A DNA stretch of 64,000 nucleotides from assembly GCF_003730275.1 (NCBI RefSeq), contig NZ_QTTA01000010.1:186001-250000 (forward strand), in the 5' to 3' direction. The notes under the pieces are model-generated. The model was not told where the DNA came from. It saw only the letters and a program-made list of their open reading frames with translations, and searched no databases. This document shows, piece after piece, positions 36,726-44,229 of the stretch (positions are counted from its first letter, which is position 1; every line of letters begins with the position of its first letter). A program made the position numbers and the translations under genes. Source of the stretch: Brevundimonas halotolerans. Its GTDB lineage: Bacteria > Pseudomonadota > Alphaproteobacteria > Caulobacterales > Caulobacteraceae.

Positions 36726-36809
36726 ATCCTCCGACTTGATCGGAGGATCGGTCCGGGCAGGCCGTCACCCGTTCAGGGTGACACCGATCCTCGGGTCGAG
36801 CCCGAGGAT
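36726..36809. repeat. three consecutive hairpins with five-base loops
   Basis: ATCCTCCGA-cttga-TCGGAGGAT (36726-36748), GTCACCC-gttca-GGGTGAC (36764-36782) and ATCCTCGGG-tcgag-CCCGAGGAT (36787-36809). All three stems are perfect and all loops have five bases. The first and third are related in sequence. The layout is that of a BIME-like intergenic repeat. Confidence 0.8.
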
Positions 36810-36960
36810 GACGATGGGTTGGGGGCAGTGGCCCGGATGGCTGGTCCCCGAATGCCCAAGCCCTTCAACACCCTCGCCGCTTCCCGGACCGTTCTTCCCG
36901 ACCTGGTCCGCGCCGCGCCCATACTGTCCGGTTGCTCAAGCCACCGAAGGCCCGGACGTG

Positions 36961-37014
36961 ATTTCAGACCATTCAGACCATTCAGACGGTTCAGACGGTT
37001 CAGACGGTTCAGAC
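36961..37014 (+). repeat. 9-bp tandem array (NNTTCAGAC x 6)
   Basis: Six units in register: ATTTCAGAC, CATTCAGAC twice, then GGTTCAGAC three times. The invariant core is TTCAGAC; only the first two bases change. The largest of five such arrays in the window. Confidence 0.85.
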
Positions 37015-37202
37015 GGCAAAGTACATCCCCTCTCCCGGGGGGAGAGGGGGCAGGGGGTGAGGGGCTCTCTGCATCTTTCGGCGTGAGCCGTCGCACCGCC
37101 CCTGCCACGGCTTGCGCCGACATACACCGCCAACCCTCATCCGGCGCTCACGCGCCACCTTCTCCCACTGGGAGAAGGGGACCACCTCGTTGGAGCACCG
37201 CG

Positions 37203-37238
37203 ATTTCAGACGGTTCAGACTGTTCAGACGGTATTTTA
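37203..37238 (+). repeat. 9-bp array (x 3) with GGTATTTTAC tail
   Basis: ATTTCAGAC, GGTTCAGAC, TGTTCAGAC, then GGTATTTTACC. The same tail occurs at the next array. Confidence 0.8.
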
Positions 37239-37433
37239 CCATCACCTCCCCATCTTGATGGGGAGGGGGACCACGGAGTGGTGGAGGGGGCGGCGCTGCC
37301 TTGCCCTGCAAAGCCGCTGTCCGCACCCACAGTCATGGCAAGCCGTCCCGCCGCCCCCTCCGTCACGTTGGCTACGCCGCCGCGCCAGCTCCCCATCACG
37401 GATGGGGAGGTGATGGAGAACGCCATTCAAGAC

Positions 37434-37461
37434 CATTCAGACGGTTCAGACGGTATTTTAC
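37434..37461 (+). repeat. 9-bp array (x 2) with GGTATTTTAC tail
   Basis: CATTCAGAC, GGTTCAGAC, then GGTATTTTACT. A broken unit CATTCAAGAC lies just before it. The array overlaps the very end of the DUF924 gap. Confidence 0.78.
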
Positions 37462-37466
37462 TCGCG

Positions 37467-38018
37467 CTACCCCCCGAACCCGCCCTCATCCAGAAACGCC
37501 TGCTCCTCGGCCGTGGTCTCCCGACCCAGCGCAGCGTTGCGGTGCGGGAAGCGGCCGAAGCGGACGATGATGTCGCGGTGGATCTCGCCCCATTTGCGCA
37601 GGTCGGCGTTATCCCCGGCCAGTTCCAGATACCGGTCCTGGTCCTCCAGCCGCTCGGAATGCTCGAAGGGCAGCAGGATGAAATTCCGCAGGTCGGGGGG
37701 CACGGCGCGATCATACTCCCGCGCCACGGCGTCCCGGGCCAAACTCAGCGCCAGCGGGTCGGTCGCGAACTGGTGCGCCGTGTCGCGAAACGCATTCCGG
37801 GGCAGCTGGTCCAGCAAGATGATCAGCGCCAGCGCCCCCTCGGCCGTCTCCATCCACCCGTCCAGCTCGCGCCGCGCCCCGGCCATGTGCGCCTCCAGAA
37901 ACCGGTCCTTGAAGGCGGCATCAAACGCCTCATCCTTGGCGAACCACTTGCCGGGGCCTGCCTCTTTCCAGAAGGCGATCACGTCATTGGGAGAAACATC
38001 TTGGGTCATGCCAACCAT
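37467..38018 (-). CDS. DUF924 family protein
   Basis: 183 residues. DUF924 layout: DVIAFWKEAGPGKWFAKDEA, FDAAFKDRF, LALIILLDQLPRNAFRDTAH and FILLPFEHSERLEDQDRYLE, an all-helical, TPR-like fold. Widespread in bacteria and plants, function unknown. Two in-frame ATGs (38018, 38009) both lie near the weak site AAGGA; neither spacing is ideal. The gene is divergent from the secreted-protein gene at 38031. Confidence 0.88.
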   Translation of the reverse strand: MVGMTQDVSPNDVIAFWKEAGPGKWFAKDEAFDAAFKDRFLEAHMAGARRELDGWMETAEGALALIILLDQLPRNAFRDTAHQFATDPLALSLARDAVAREYDRAVPPDLRNFILLPFEHSERLEDQDRYLELAGDNADLRKWGEIHRDIIVRFGRFPHRNAALGRETTAEEQAFLDEGGFGG

Positions 38019-38030
38019 AATCCTTTCAAA

Positions 38031-38759
38031 GTGAACCTGCTTTCAAGCCTGCTGCTCGCGACAGCGCTGCTGGCGTTCGCAAGTTCGACGGCTAATGGCC
38101 AGGACGCGGGGGCTCGTGCCGATGCCTATCTGGCCTGCCCTGCCGCGGGAATAGCCCTGTGGATACCTGCGCCCAGACGCGCGCCTTCGCCCCCGGATGA
38201 TCCGACCTTGATCGTTATGGAGCGGGATCCAATCGACGTCCGTTGGGCCGGCGACGATGACTGGATCGATCCTCGGGCAGTGCCTGAGGACGTGTTGTCG
38301 GACCCGGAGACTTGGATCCGGCCTGCTTCCGTGCGCGAGGAGCACGAGGCGGTCAGGGGACAGGCCGTGGCCGAATTTCCTGCGGGTTCGCCGAGCGTCC
38401 TGCTGTTCCAGCGGACAGAACATTGGGCCTGGCACTCCGAAAGCACCGTTGCCGTACGCTTCCCGGATGGGAGTTGGCGGGTAGACTACGTGCAACGCTA
38501 CGACGATGGCACTGTCAGGCGCGATCAACGCACTCTGGACTCCGAGGCATCTCGGCGCATGGACGAACTCGTTTCCGACCCTTGCCTCGCTCGTGAGCCG
38601 TTCGTTTCAGAGTTTGCCCATGTCACCTCATCCGATAACACGCGCTGGACGCTTGAAGTTGATGACGGCTCACTGACGACGAGGATCGCCGGCCGGGATT
38701 CCGGTTTCGGGCGCGCCGGGGCCATTATTTATTTACTCCTTGGAGGGACTGCGTTTTGA
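38031..38759 (+). CDS. secreted protein of unknown function
   Basis: 242 residues from GTG at 38031. Signal peptide VNLLSSLLLATALLAFASST with likely cleavage before QDAGARAD. The mature domain is soluble with FQRTEHWAWHSESTVAVRFP and SWRVDYVQRYDDGTVRRDQR, and holds three Cys. No family recognised. The open frame extends far upstream antisense to DUF924 and thyA, but that part is not coding. The last four bases overlap the TTG start of the ketol-acid reductoisomerase gene. Confidence 0.68.
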   Translation: MNLLSSLLLATALLAFASSTANGQDAGARADAYLACPAAGIALWIPAPRRAPSPPDDPTLIVMERDPIDVRWAGDDDWIDPRAVPEDVLSDPETWIRPASVREEHEAVRGQAVAEFPAGSPSVLLFQRTEHWAWHSESTVAVRFPDGSWRVDYVQRYDDGTVRRDQRTLDSEASRRMDELVSDPCLAREPFVSEFAHVTSSDNTRWTLEVDDGSLTTRIAGRDSGFGRAGAIIYLLLGGTAF

Positions 38760-39757
38760 CCCCGCTGCCCGTTTTCCACGACCGTGATTGTGACCTGTCC
38801 ATCATCCGCGGCAAACGCGTCGCCGTGATCGGCTATGGCAGTCAGGGGCGGACCCATGCGCTGAACCTGCGCGATTCGGGGGTCGCCGACATCGTCGTGG
38901 GCCTGAAGGCCGGATCGAAGACCCGGGCGGTGGCCGAGGCGGACGGCTTTGAGGTCATGACCGCCGGCGAGGCCACGGTCGGGGCCGATGTCGTGGCCAT
39001 CATGGTCTCGGACGAGGCGCACCGCGATCTGTGGGCCGACGAGATTGAACCGGCCATCAAGCCGGGCGCCGCCCTGATCTTTGCCCACGGCCTGTCGGTG
39101 CGGTTCGGTCTGGTCCAGCCGCGCGCGGATCTGGATGTGATTCTGGCCTCGCCGAAGGGCATCGGGCCGCGTATCCGCGACCTCTATGAAGAGGGGCAGG
39201 GGGTCTTCTGCCTGTTCGGCGTGCATCAGGATGCCTCGGGCAAGGCCCATGCCCTGGGCCTGTCCTATACTGCGGCGCTGGGCTGTGGGCGCAAGGGTAT
39301 TATCGAGACCACCTTTGCCGCCGAGTGCGAGAGCGACCTGTTCGGCGAGCAGGTGGTGCTGTGCGGCGGGGTCAAGGATCTGGTCGATGGCGCCTTCACG
39401 AAGCTGGTCGAGGCCGGCTATCCGCCCGAGGTCGCCTGGTTTGAATGCTTCTATGAGCTGAAGCTGGTCACCGATCTGATGTTCGAAAAGGGCATCGCCG
39501 GGGCCTTTGGCCGGATCTCGAACACCGCCGAATACGGCGCCTATCTGACCGGGCCGCGCGTGCTGGGCGAGGCGTCAAAGGCGGCCATGGACGAGGTGCT
39601 GGCCGAGGTCCGCTCGGGTGCCTTCGTGCGCACGCTGATGGCAGACTATGACGCGGGCTCTCCCGACCTGCTGGCGCGCAGGAAGGCCTTGGGCGAGCGG
39701 CCGATCGAGGCCGTGGGGCGGCACCTCGCCGAGGTGGCTGGCAGATTTAAGGAGTAG
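38756..39757 (+). CDS. ilvC: ketol-acid reductoisomerase, divergent class I
   Basis: 333 residues from TTG at 38756; GGAGG at 38742-38746 is nine bases upstream. KARI turns acetolactate into dihydroxyvalerate in branched-chain amino acid synthesis. The Rossmann part has VAVIGYGSQGRTHALNLRDS. The metal and substrate residues of the class are present: Asp194 and Glu198 (SDLFGEQ), Glu230 and Glu234 (WFECFYELK), Lys134, His111 and Ser255 (ISNTAEYG). But the loop ASPKGIGPRIRDLYEEGQGV FCLFG differs from the usual APKGPGH..R and GVPALIA. It may be a second, specialised copy; no ilvBH genes are near. Confidence 0.87.
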   Translation: MTPLPVFHDRDCDLSIIRGKRVAVIGYGSQGRTHALNLRDSGVADIVVGLKAGSKTRAVAEADGFEVMTAGEATVGADVVAIMVSDEAHRDLWADEIEPAIKPGAALIFAHGLSVRFGLVQPRADLDVILASPKGIGPRIRDLYEEGQGVFCLFGVHQDASGKAHALGLSYTAALGCGRKGIIETTFAAECESDLFGEQVVLCGGVKDLVDGAFTKLVEAGYPPEVAWFECFYELKLVTDLMFEKGIAGAFGRISNTAEYGAYLTGPRVLGEASKAAMDEVLAEVRSGAFVRTLMADYDAGSPDLLARRKALGERPIEAVGRHLAEVAGRFKE

Positions 39758-39814
39758 GGAGGGGGAGGGGCCGGAAGGCCCCCGATCAGCGCCCGGGTCG
39801 CGCTGCAGATAAAA

Positions 39815-39891
39815 TGGTCGGAGTGAGAGGATTCGAACCTCCGACCCCTGCGTCCCGAACGCAGTGCTCTACCAGGCTGAGCCACACTCCG
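39815..39891 (-). tRNA. tRNA-Pro (anticodon CGG)
   Basis: 77 bases on the minus strand with encoded CCA (39815-39817). Acceptor CGGAGTG/CACTCCG pairs fully. Anticodon stem CTGCG/CGCAG closes the loop TTCGGGA, giving CGG. Confidence 0.97.
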
Positions 39892-40066
39892 ACTTGAGGA
39901 GGGGGCTTATACCGAGGCCGGACAGCCCCCGCAAGCCGGGATCGCGGCTATTTCTCAGGAAGGAAGAAACCGCTGCAAAGAAGCGAAAAGGGGGTGTTGC
40001 ATCGCCCGCGACCTTGGCGTATCTCGGCGCCTCTCGCGAGCCTGTCTCGCGACGCACCGGCCCTGC

Positions 40067-40140
40067 TGGGGAATGGTGTAATGGTAACACTCCGGTTTTT
40101 GGTACCGTCATTCTAGGTTCGAGTCCTAGTTCCCCAGCCA
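40067..40140 (+). tRNA. tRNA-Gln (anticodon TTG)
   Basis: 74 bases with encoded CCA. Acceptor TGGGGAA pairs with TTCCCCA, and the T loop is GTTCGAGTC. The anticodon arm is CCGGT-TTTTGGT-ACCGT, giving TTG. The outermost pair (27-43) is C opposite T, a mismatch; the other four pairs are good. Confidence 0.95.
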
Positions 40141-40239
40141 CCGCCTCCGGGCCCGCCTCGATCAGATTTCATCAGGATGCCGCGCTCGACGGCCCGCCCA
40201 TCCTGAGGCAGGCTGGGCTCCTCATCGGGAGAGGCCAAC

Positions 40240-40689
40240 ATGTTCAAATCCATCGGTATTGCAGCGACCCTGGCGGTCATCGGGGCCACCCCCGTTCTGG
40301 CCCAGAGCTGGGAAGCGGTGTCATCGTCCGACTCGGCTGTGGCGGCGATCGACTGGAGTTCGATCGACATCAACGGTAACCGCCGCGAGGTGACCTTCGC
40401 CATGGTCTCGCTGGTCCCGGACGCCGTGCCGTTCGACTACGCCGTCTCGACCATCAACATGGACTGCTCACAGCTGCGCTACGCTACGCTCCGATCCAGC
40501 TTCTACGATCGTTCGGGGACCAGCGTGATCGACGATTTCGTCGGCGACGGCTCCTGGACCGCTCTGGCTGAGGGCACGATCATGGGGGATGTGCGTCGCG
40601 AGGTCTGCGCCAGCGATTCCTCGCGCACCGGCGCGTTCACGAGCGCCCAGCAGTTCGCGACCAACGCCTGGCGCATTGTGGAACAGTAG
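40240..40689 (+). CDS. secreted protein, surface-adhesin-like
   Basis: 149 residues. Signal peptide MFKSIGIAATLAVIGATPVLA. The mature part starts QSWEAVSSSDSAVAAIDWSS and has two Cys (MDCSQLRYATLRSS and EVCASDSS) probably in a disulphide. The pattern of a small beta domain with this Cys spacing resembles the surface-adhesin E-like family, but the match is loose. It lies 99 bases after tRNA-Gln and converges on the kinase-like gene. Confidence 0.72.
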   Translation: MFKSIGIAATLAVIGATPVLAQSWEAVSSSDSAVAAIDWSSIDINGNRREVTFAMVSLVPDAVPFDYAVSTINMDCSQLRYATLRSSFYDRSGTSVIDDFVGDGSWTALAEGTIMGDVRREVCASDSSRTGAFTSAQQFATNAWRIVEQ

Positions 40690-40692
40690 GCC

Positions 40693-41313
40693 CTACTGCA
40701 ACTGACGCGCTGTAAGGGGCAGGTGGACCTTCACGGTCAGCCCGCCCCGTTGCGGCTCTGAGGCGGTAGCCTGACCGCCCAGCAGGGCCACCAACCCCTC
40801 CACCAAGGCCATGCTCTCGGCGTGGACCGCGTCGTCGCCGGCCGGTGTCGTCGCGCTGACGACCATGCTGATATCGGTCGCGGAGGCCGCAAACGCCACG
40901 GCAGCGGCCTGACCGACCGCGCCCGGCTCGTAATGCCGTACGACCTCGCCCATGATCTCATGCAGGACGAGGGCAAGCGGCAGGTGCAGATTGTCCGGCA
41001 GGGCGGGAACCTCGCCGTTCACCGACAGCTTCAATCCACGCGACTCGCACAGCCTCGTCCAGAAGCTGAGGGTCTCTTCCATATAGGTGCCGAAGTCCGG
41101 AGCTCCGGATCGCGTGCCCCGCTCAACCATCAGGCTCATGGCGCTGACCAGGTCGCTGACCCAGTTCATGTGCCGCCGCCCTTCGGGATCGGTCACGCCG
41201 CGCAAGCGGATGGAAATGAGCGTCTGGATGAGCCTCAGTTCACGCGTCGACGCCGGTTGCGCCCCGTCCAGAGGATCGATTGCTGATACGCCCATTTGAT
41301 ACCCGAAAGACAC
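40693..41313 (-). CDS. histidine-kinase-like / histidine phosphotransferase-like protein
   Basis: 206 residues. The dimerisation helices LRLIQTLISIRLRGVTDPEGRR HMNWVSDLVSAM match the second half of a HisKA_2/HWE-type helical pair, and the rest is a shrunken ATPase-like domain with LALVLHEIMGEVVRHYEPG. The phospho-acceptor box HRVKNNL is replaced by PASTRELRL, so no His is available at the usual place, and the ATP lid is weak. It may be a pseudokinase or regulator. Divergent from the response regulator at 41428. The start may be GTG 41313 or ATG 41295. Confidence 0.7.
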   Translation of the reverse strand: MSFGYQMGVSAIDPLDGAQPASTRELRLIQTLISIRLRGVTDPEGRRHMNWVSDLVSAMSLMVERGTRSGAPDFGTYMEETLSFWTRLCESRGLKLSVNGEVPALPDNLHLPLALVLHEIMGEVVRHYEPGAVGQAAAVAFAASATDISMVVSATTPAGDDAVHAESMALVEGLVALLGGQATASEPQRGGLTVKVHLPLTARQLQ

Positions 41314-41344
41314 GCCCCGACCGGGTGAATAGCAAAGGTCGAAC

Positions 41345-41391
41345 CAATCCGATACAGGTGCGTTCCAAGTGTACGCAATCGGACAATTGCG
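41345..41391. promoter_or_regulatory. divergent promoter region with palindrome and EcfG-like site
   Basis: Between the kinase-like and the response-regulator gene. CGCAAT-N6-ATTGCG (41374-41391) is an inverted repeat. On the minus strand GGAAC-N16-GGTT points to the kinase-like gene; the last box differs from the EcfG consensus CGTT by one base. Tentative. Confidence 0.35.
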
Positions 41392-41427
41392 GTCTTTGGT
41401 CTGTGACGCCGCCCTGTTCAGCGGTGC

Positions 41428-41901
41428 GTGGTAGTGTTGTTGAACCTTAACTTGCCCAAAGACATCAAGGTCATGGTCGTCGAGGACCAGCCCATCCTGG
41501 CGATGGAGCTGGAACTGATGCTGACCGATTACGACTGCGAGGTCGTGGGCCTGGCCATGGATCAGTCAAGCGCGCTCATGCTGGCGGGCCGGCACGAGCC
41601 CGACCTGGCCTTCGTCGACGTCAATCTGCTGGATGGGCTGACCGGGCCGCAGGTCGCCCACGAGCTGGTCGAGCACCACGGCGTGGCTGTGGTCTTCATG
41701 ACCGCCAACCCCGAGCAGATTCCCGAGGGCTTTGCAGGCGCGCTGGGCGTGGTCTGCAAGCCGTTCGACGAATCGACCTTGCGCGACGTGGTCGACTTTG
41801 CCTGCCGCTTCCGGCTGTCGGGCGATATCTCGTGCCCGCCGCGACGCCTCAAGTTGGCCCCTTGGCTACGCACCCCGCCGTCGAGCATCGCCCCTCACTA
41901 G
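41428..41901 (+). CDS. single-domain response regulator
   Basis: 157 residues, one receiver domain (about 12-125) and a short basic tail; no output domain. The acidic pair Glu19/Asp20 (VVEDQP), phospho-acceptor Asp64 (AFVDVNLLDG), Thr92 (VFMTANPEQ) and Lys111 (VVCKPFDE) are all present, so it can be phosphorylated. GTG 41428 is the longest start; starts at 41434, 41437 or TTG 41452 are possible. Divergent from the kinase-like gene. Single-domain regulators of this sort feed general-stress phosphorelays in alphaproteobacteria; that is inference here. Confidence 0.85.
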   Translation: MVVLLNLNLPKDIKVMVVEDQPILAMELELMLTDYDCEVVGLAMDQSSALMLAGRHEPDLAFVDVNLLDGLTGPQVAHELVEHHGVAVVFMTANPEQIPEGFAGALGVVCKPFDESTLRDVVDFACRFRLSGDISCPPRRLKLAPWLRTPPSSIAPH

Positions 41902-41915
41902 GCGGTGCGCGGCTC

Positions 41916-44138
41916 TCATGCCGCTTCCCAGCCCTTGTCGATTGCCCAGATAGCGAAGGCATAGTCGTGGGCGACTTCCTTCAGATAATCGAAGCGCCCC
42001 GATGATCCGGCATGGCCGGCCTCCATATTGATCTTGAGCAGCACCGGCTTGCCAGAGGTCGTGGCGGGGCGCAGGCGGGCGACCCACTTCTCGGGCTCCC
42101 AATAGGTCACGCGGGGGTCTGACAGGCCACCGGTAGCCAGCACGGCCGGATAGGCCTTGGCCTCGATGTTGTCATAGGGGCTGTAGCTGGCGATGTAGTC
42201 GTAGGCTTCGGCATCCTCGAGCGGATTGCCCCACTCGGGCCATTCGGGCGGGGTCAACGGCAGGCTGACGTCGCTCATGGTGTTGATCACATCGACGAAC
42301 GGCACCTGGCCGATCACCCCCGCCCACAGGTCGGGCCGCATGTTGTTGACCGCGCCCATCAGCAGACCGCCAGCCGATCCGCCCTGGGCCACGATGTGCC
42401 CGGCCTTGCCGTGTCCGGTCGAGATCAGGTGCTCGGCCGCCGCGATGAAGTCGGTGAAGGTGTTCTTCTTGGTGAAGCGGCGAGCGTCGAGGAACCAGCC
42501 CCAGCCCTTGTCCGAACCGCCCCGGATGTGCGCGATGGCATAGATCCAGCCCCGGTCCACGAGCGAAAGCCGGTTGGTGGAGAAGCTGGCCGACATGGGG
42601 ATGCCATAGGAGCCATAGCCGTAGAGCAACAGCGGCGCCGAGCCGTTCACCGGCGTCGTCTTGCGGCGCACGATAGTGACGGGCACCAGCTGTCCGTCAC
42701 TGGCCGGGGCATTCAGCCGCTCGACGACGTAGTCAGCGGCGTTGTGGCCAGAAGGGATTTCCTGAACCTTGCGCAGGGTCCGCTCGCGCGTCGCCAGATC
42801 ATAGTCATAGGTCGACGTCGGCGTGGACGGCGAGTTGTAGCCATAGCGCATGACCGTGGTGTCGAACTCGGACGCCCCGGCCAGATTGAGCGCATAGGCG
42901 GGCTCGTCGACGGCGATCTCATGCTCGGCGCCCGCGCGGTCGCGGATCACGATCCGGGTGTTGGCATCGGCGCGCTCCTGGCGGGCGATGAAGTCCTTCA
43001 CCAGCGAGATGCCCTCGATGTAGCGGCCCGGCGTGTGGGGGATCAGGTCGGTCCAGTTGGCCTTGCCCGGCGATCCGGTCGGCGCCTCACAGACCTTGAA
43101 GTCGATCGAGTCGTCGGCATTGGTGTGAATGACCCAGCGATCACCCCAGTGGTCGGCGTCATACTTGCGGGCGACCTCGCGCGGCTCAACGACTCGCGGC
43201 GTGGCGGTGATGTCGTCGGCGGGAATGTAGCGGGTCTCGGAGGTTTCCTGATTGCCGATGCCCACGATCATGAAGCGGTCATCGGACGTGCGCCCGACGC
43301 CGATGAACATGCCCTCGTCCTCTTCCTCATAGACCAGGGTGATGTCGCCGCCGCGTGCCGGGCGGCGGAAGATCTTGTCCGGGCGGCCGTTGTCGTTGCG
43401 GTTGGTCCAGAAGATCCACTGGCTGTCCGGCGAGAAGGTCAGGCCGCCCGAGGCGGACTCAATCGGCTCGCCCACCAGTTCGCCGGTCGCCAGATCCTTG
43501 ACGTAGATGCGGTAGACCTCGGACCCCTGTGCGTCCTCCGAATAGCCGAACAGGGCGTGGTCGGGGCTGTGGGTCGCCTGACCGACATCGGAGTAGGCCT
43601 TGCCCTCGGCGAGCGTATTGGCATCGAGGAGAAGCTCAGGACCATGAAGCACCCGCACAGACGTGAGCCGGATGCCATCTATGTTGAAGGGAGGGACACG
43701 CCCCTTTCGCATGTAGCGAGGGTGCTGGTCGCCCTCTAGGTATTCGACGTAATACTCCCAGTAGCCGTCCGGTTCGGGGACCGAGCTGTCCGCTTCCTTG
43801 ATCCGGCCCTTCATCTCCTCGAACATCGCGGCCTGGAGCGGGAGGGTCGAGGCCATCATGGCCTCGCGGTAAGCGTTCTCGGCGGTCAGGTGCTCCTTGA
43901 CGTCGGCCTTGATCAGGGTCGGATCGCGCAGCACGGCCTGCCAGTTGTCGTCCTTCATCCACTGATAGTCGTCGACCCGGACGCGGCCCAGCTGTTCGAT
44001 GGTGACCGGGATCTTCTTGGCGACGGGGGGGACGGGCATGTTGGAGAGGGCGCCTTTCGCAGAGCGGGCAAGGGTCGGGGAGGCGGCGGCCGCAAGGGCG
44101 GTGGCGGCGGTGGACGCGATCATCTGCCGACGGTTCAT
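41916..44138 (-). CDS. S9 family peptidase (oligopeptidase B / prolyl oligopeptidase type)
   Basis: 740 residues from ATG at 44138. The start MNRRQMIASTAATALAAAAS is a twin-arginine-like signal, so it is probably exported. A seven-bladed propeller covers about 50-440; the catalytic domain has GGSAGGLLMGAVNNMRPDLW with the Ser, and MEAGHAGSSGRFDY with the His. GSYGIPMSASFSTNRLSLVD and YAIAHIRGGSDKGWGW are the family's oxyanion region. Cleaves short peptides after basic or proline residues. Confidence 0.92.
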   Translation of the reverse strand: MNRRQMIASTAATALAAAASPTLARSAKGALSNMPVPPVAKKIPVTIEQLGRVRVDDYQWMKDDNWQAVLRDPTLIKADVKEHLTAENAYREAMMASTLPLQAAMFEEMKGRIKEADSSVPEPDGYWEYYVEYLEGDQHPRYMRKGRVPPFNIDGIRLTSVRVLHGPELLLDANTLAEGKAYSDVGQATHSPDHALFGYSEDAQGSEVYRIYVKDLATGELVGEPIESASGGLTFSPDSQWIFWTNRNDNGRPDKIFRRPARGGDITLVYEEEDEGMFIGVGRTSDDRFMIVGIGNQETSETRYIPADDITATPRVVEPREVARKYDADHWGDRWVIHTNADDSIDFKVCEAPTGSPGKANWTDLIPHTPGRYIEGISLVKDFIARQERADANTRIVIRDRAGAEHEIAVDEPAYALNLAGASEFDTTVMRYGYNSPSTPTSTYDYDLATRERTLRKVQEIPSGHNAADYVVERLNAPASDGQLVPVTIVRRKTTPVNGSAPLLLYGYGSYGIPMSASFSTNRLSLVDRGWIYAIAHIRGGSDKGWGWFLDARRFTKKNTFTDFIAAAEHLISTGHGKAGHIVAQGGSAGGLLMGAVNNMRPDLWAGVIGQVPFVDVINTMSDVSLPLTPPEWPEWGNPLEDAEAYDYIASYSPYDNIEAKAYPAVLATGGLSDPRVTYWEPEKWVARLRPATTSGKPVLLKINMEAGHAGSSGRFDYLKEVAHDYAFAIWAIDKGWEAA

Positions 44139-44229
44139 GACAGGCTCCAGAGAAGGGCGGAAATCGGAATGCGGCACCATGATCCGCGCCGCGCCGGGGC
44201 GTCAAATGAACTAACGGCCATGATGGGGT

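Larger units (their letters stand above)
36636..37466. other. 831-base non-coding stretch made of palindromes and short repeats
   Basis: No convincing gene on either strand; the open frames here run through repeats and change composition every ~100 bases. It holds three hairpins at 36726-36809, three 9-bp repeat arrays, and several longer palindromes: CCCCTCTCCC/GGGAGAGGGG at 37027-37049, CCTTCTCCCACTGGGAGAAGG at 37158-37178, and two copies of CTCCCCATC/GATGGGGAG near 37245 and 37390. This looks like a cluster of dispersed intergenic elements. Confidence 0.7.

Noticed and set aside
36961..37461. Repeat arrays as a CRISPR
   Set aside because: Units are 9 bp, adjacent, with no spacers, and no cas genes are in the window.
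35736..38030. A very long plus-strand frame (about 1000 codons) covering thyA, the repeat gap and DUF924 in antisense
   Set aside because: It is the high-GC shadow of thyA and DUF924; only the last 242 codons, with a signal peptide from 38031, look real.
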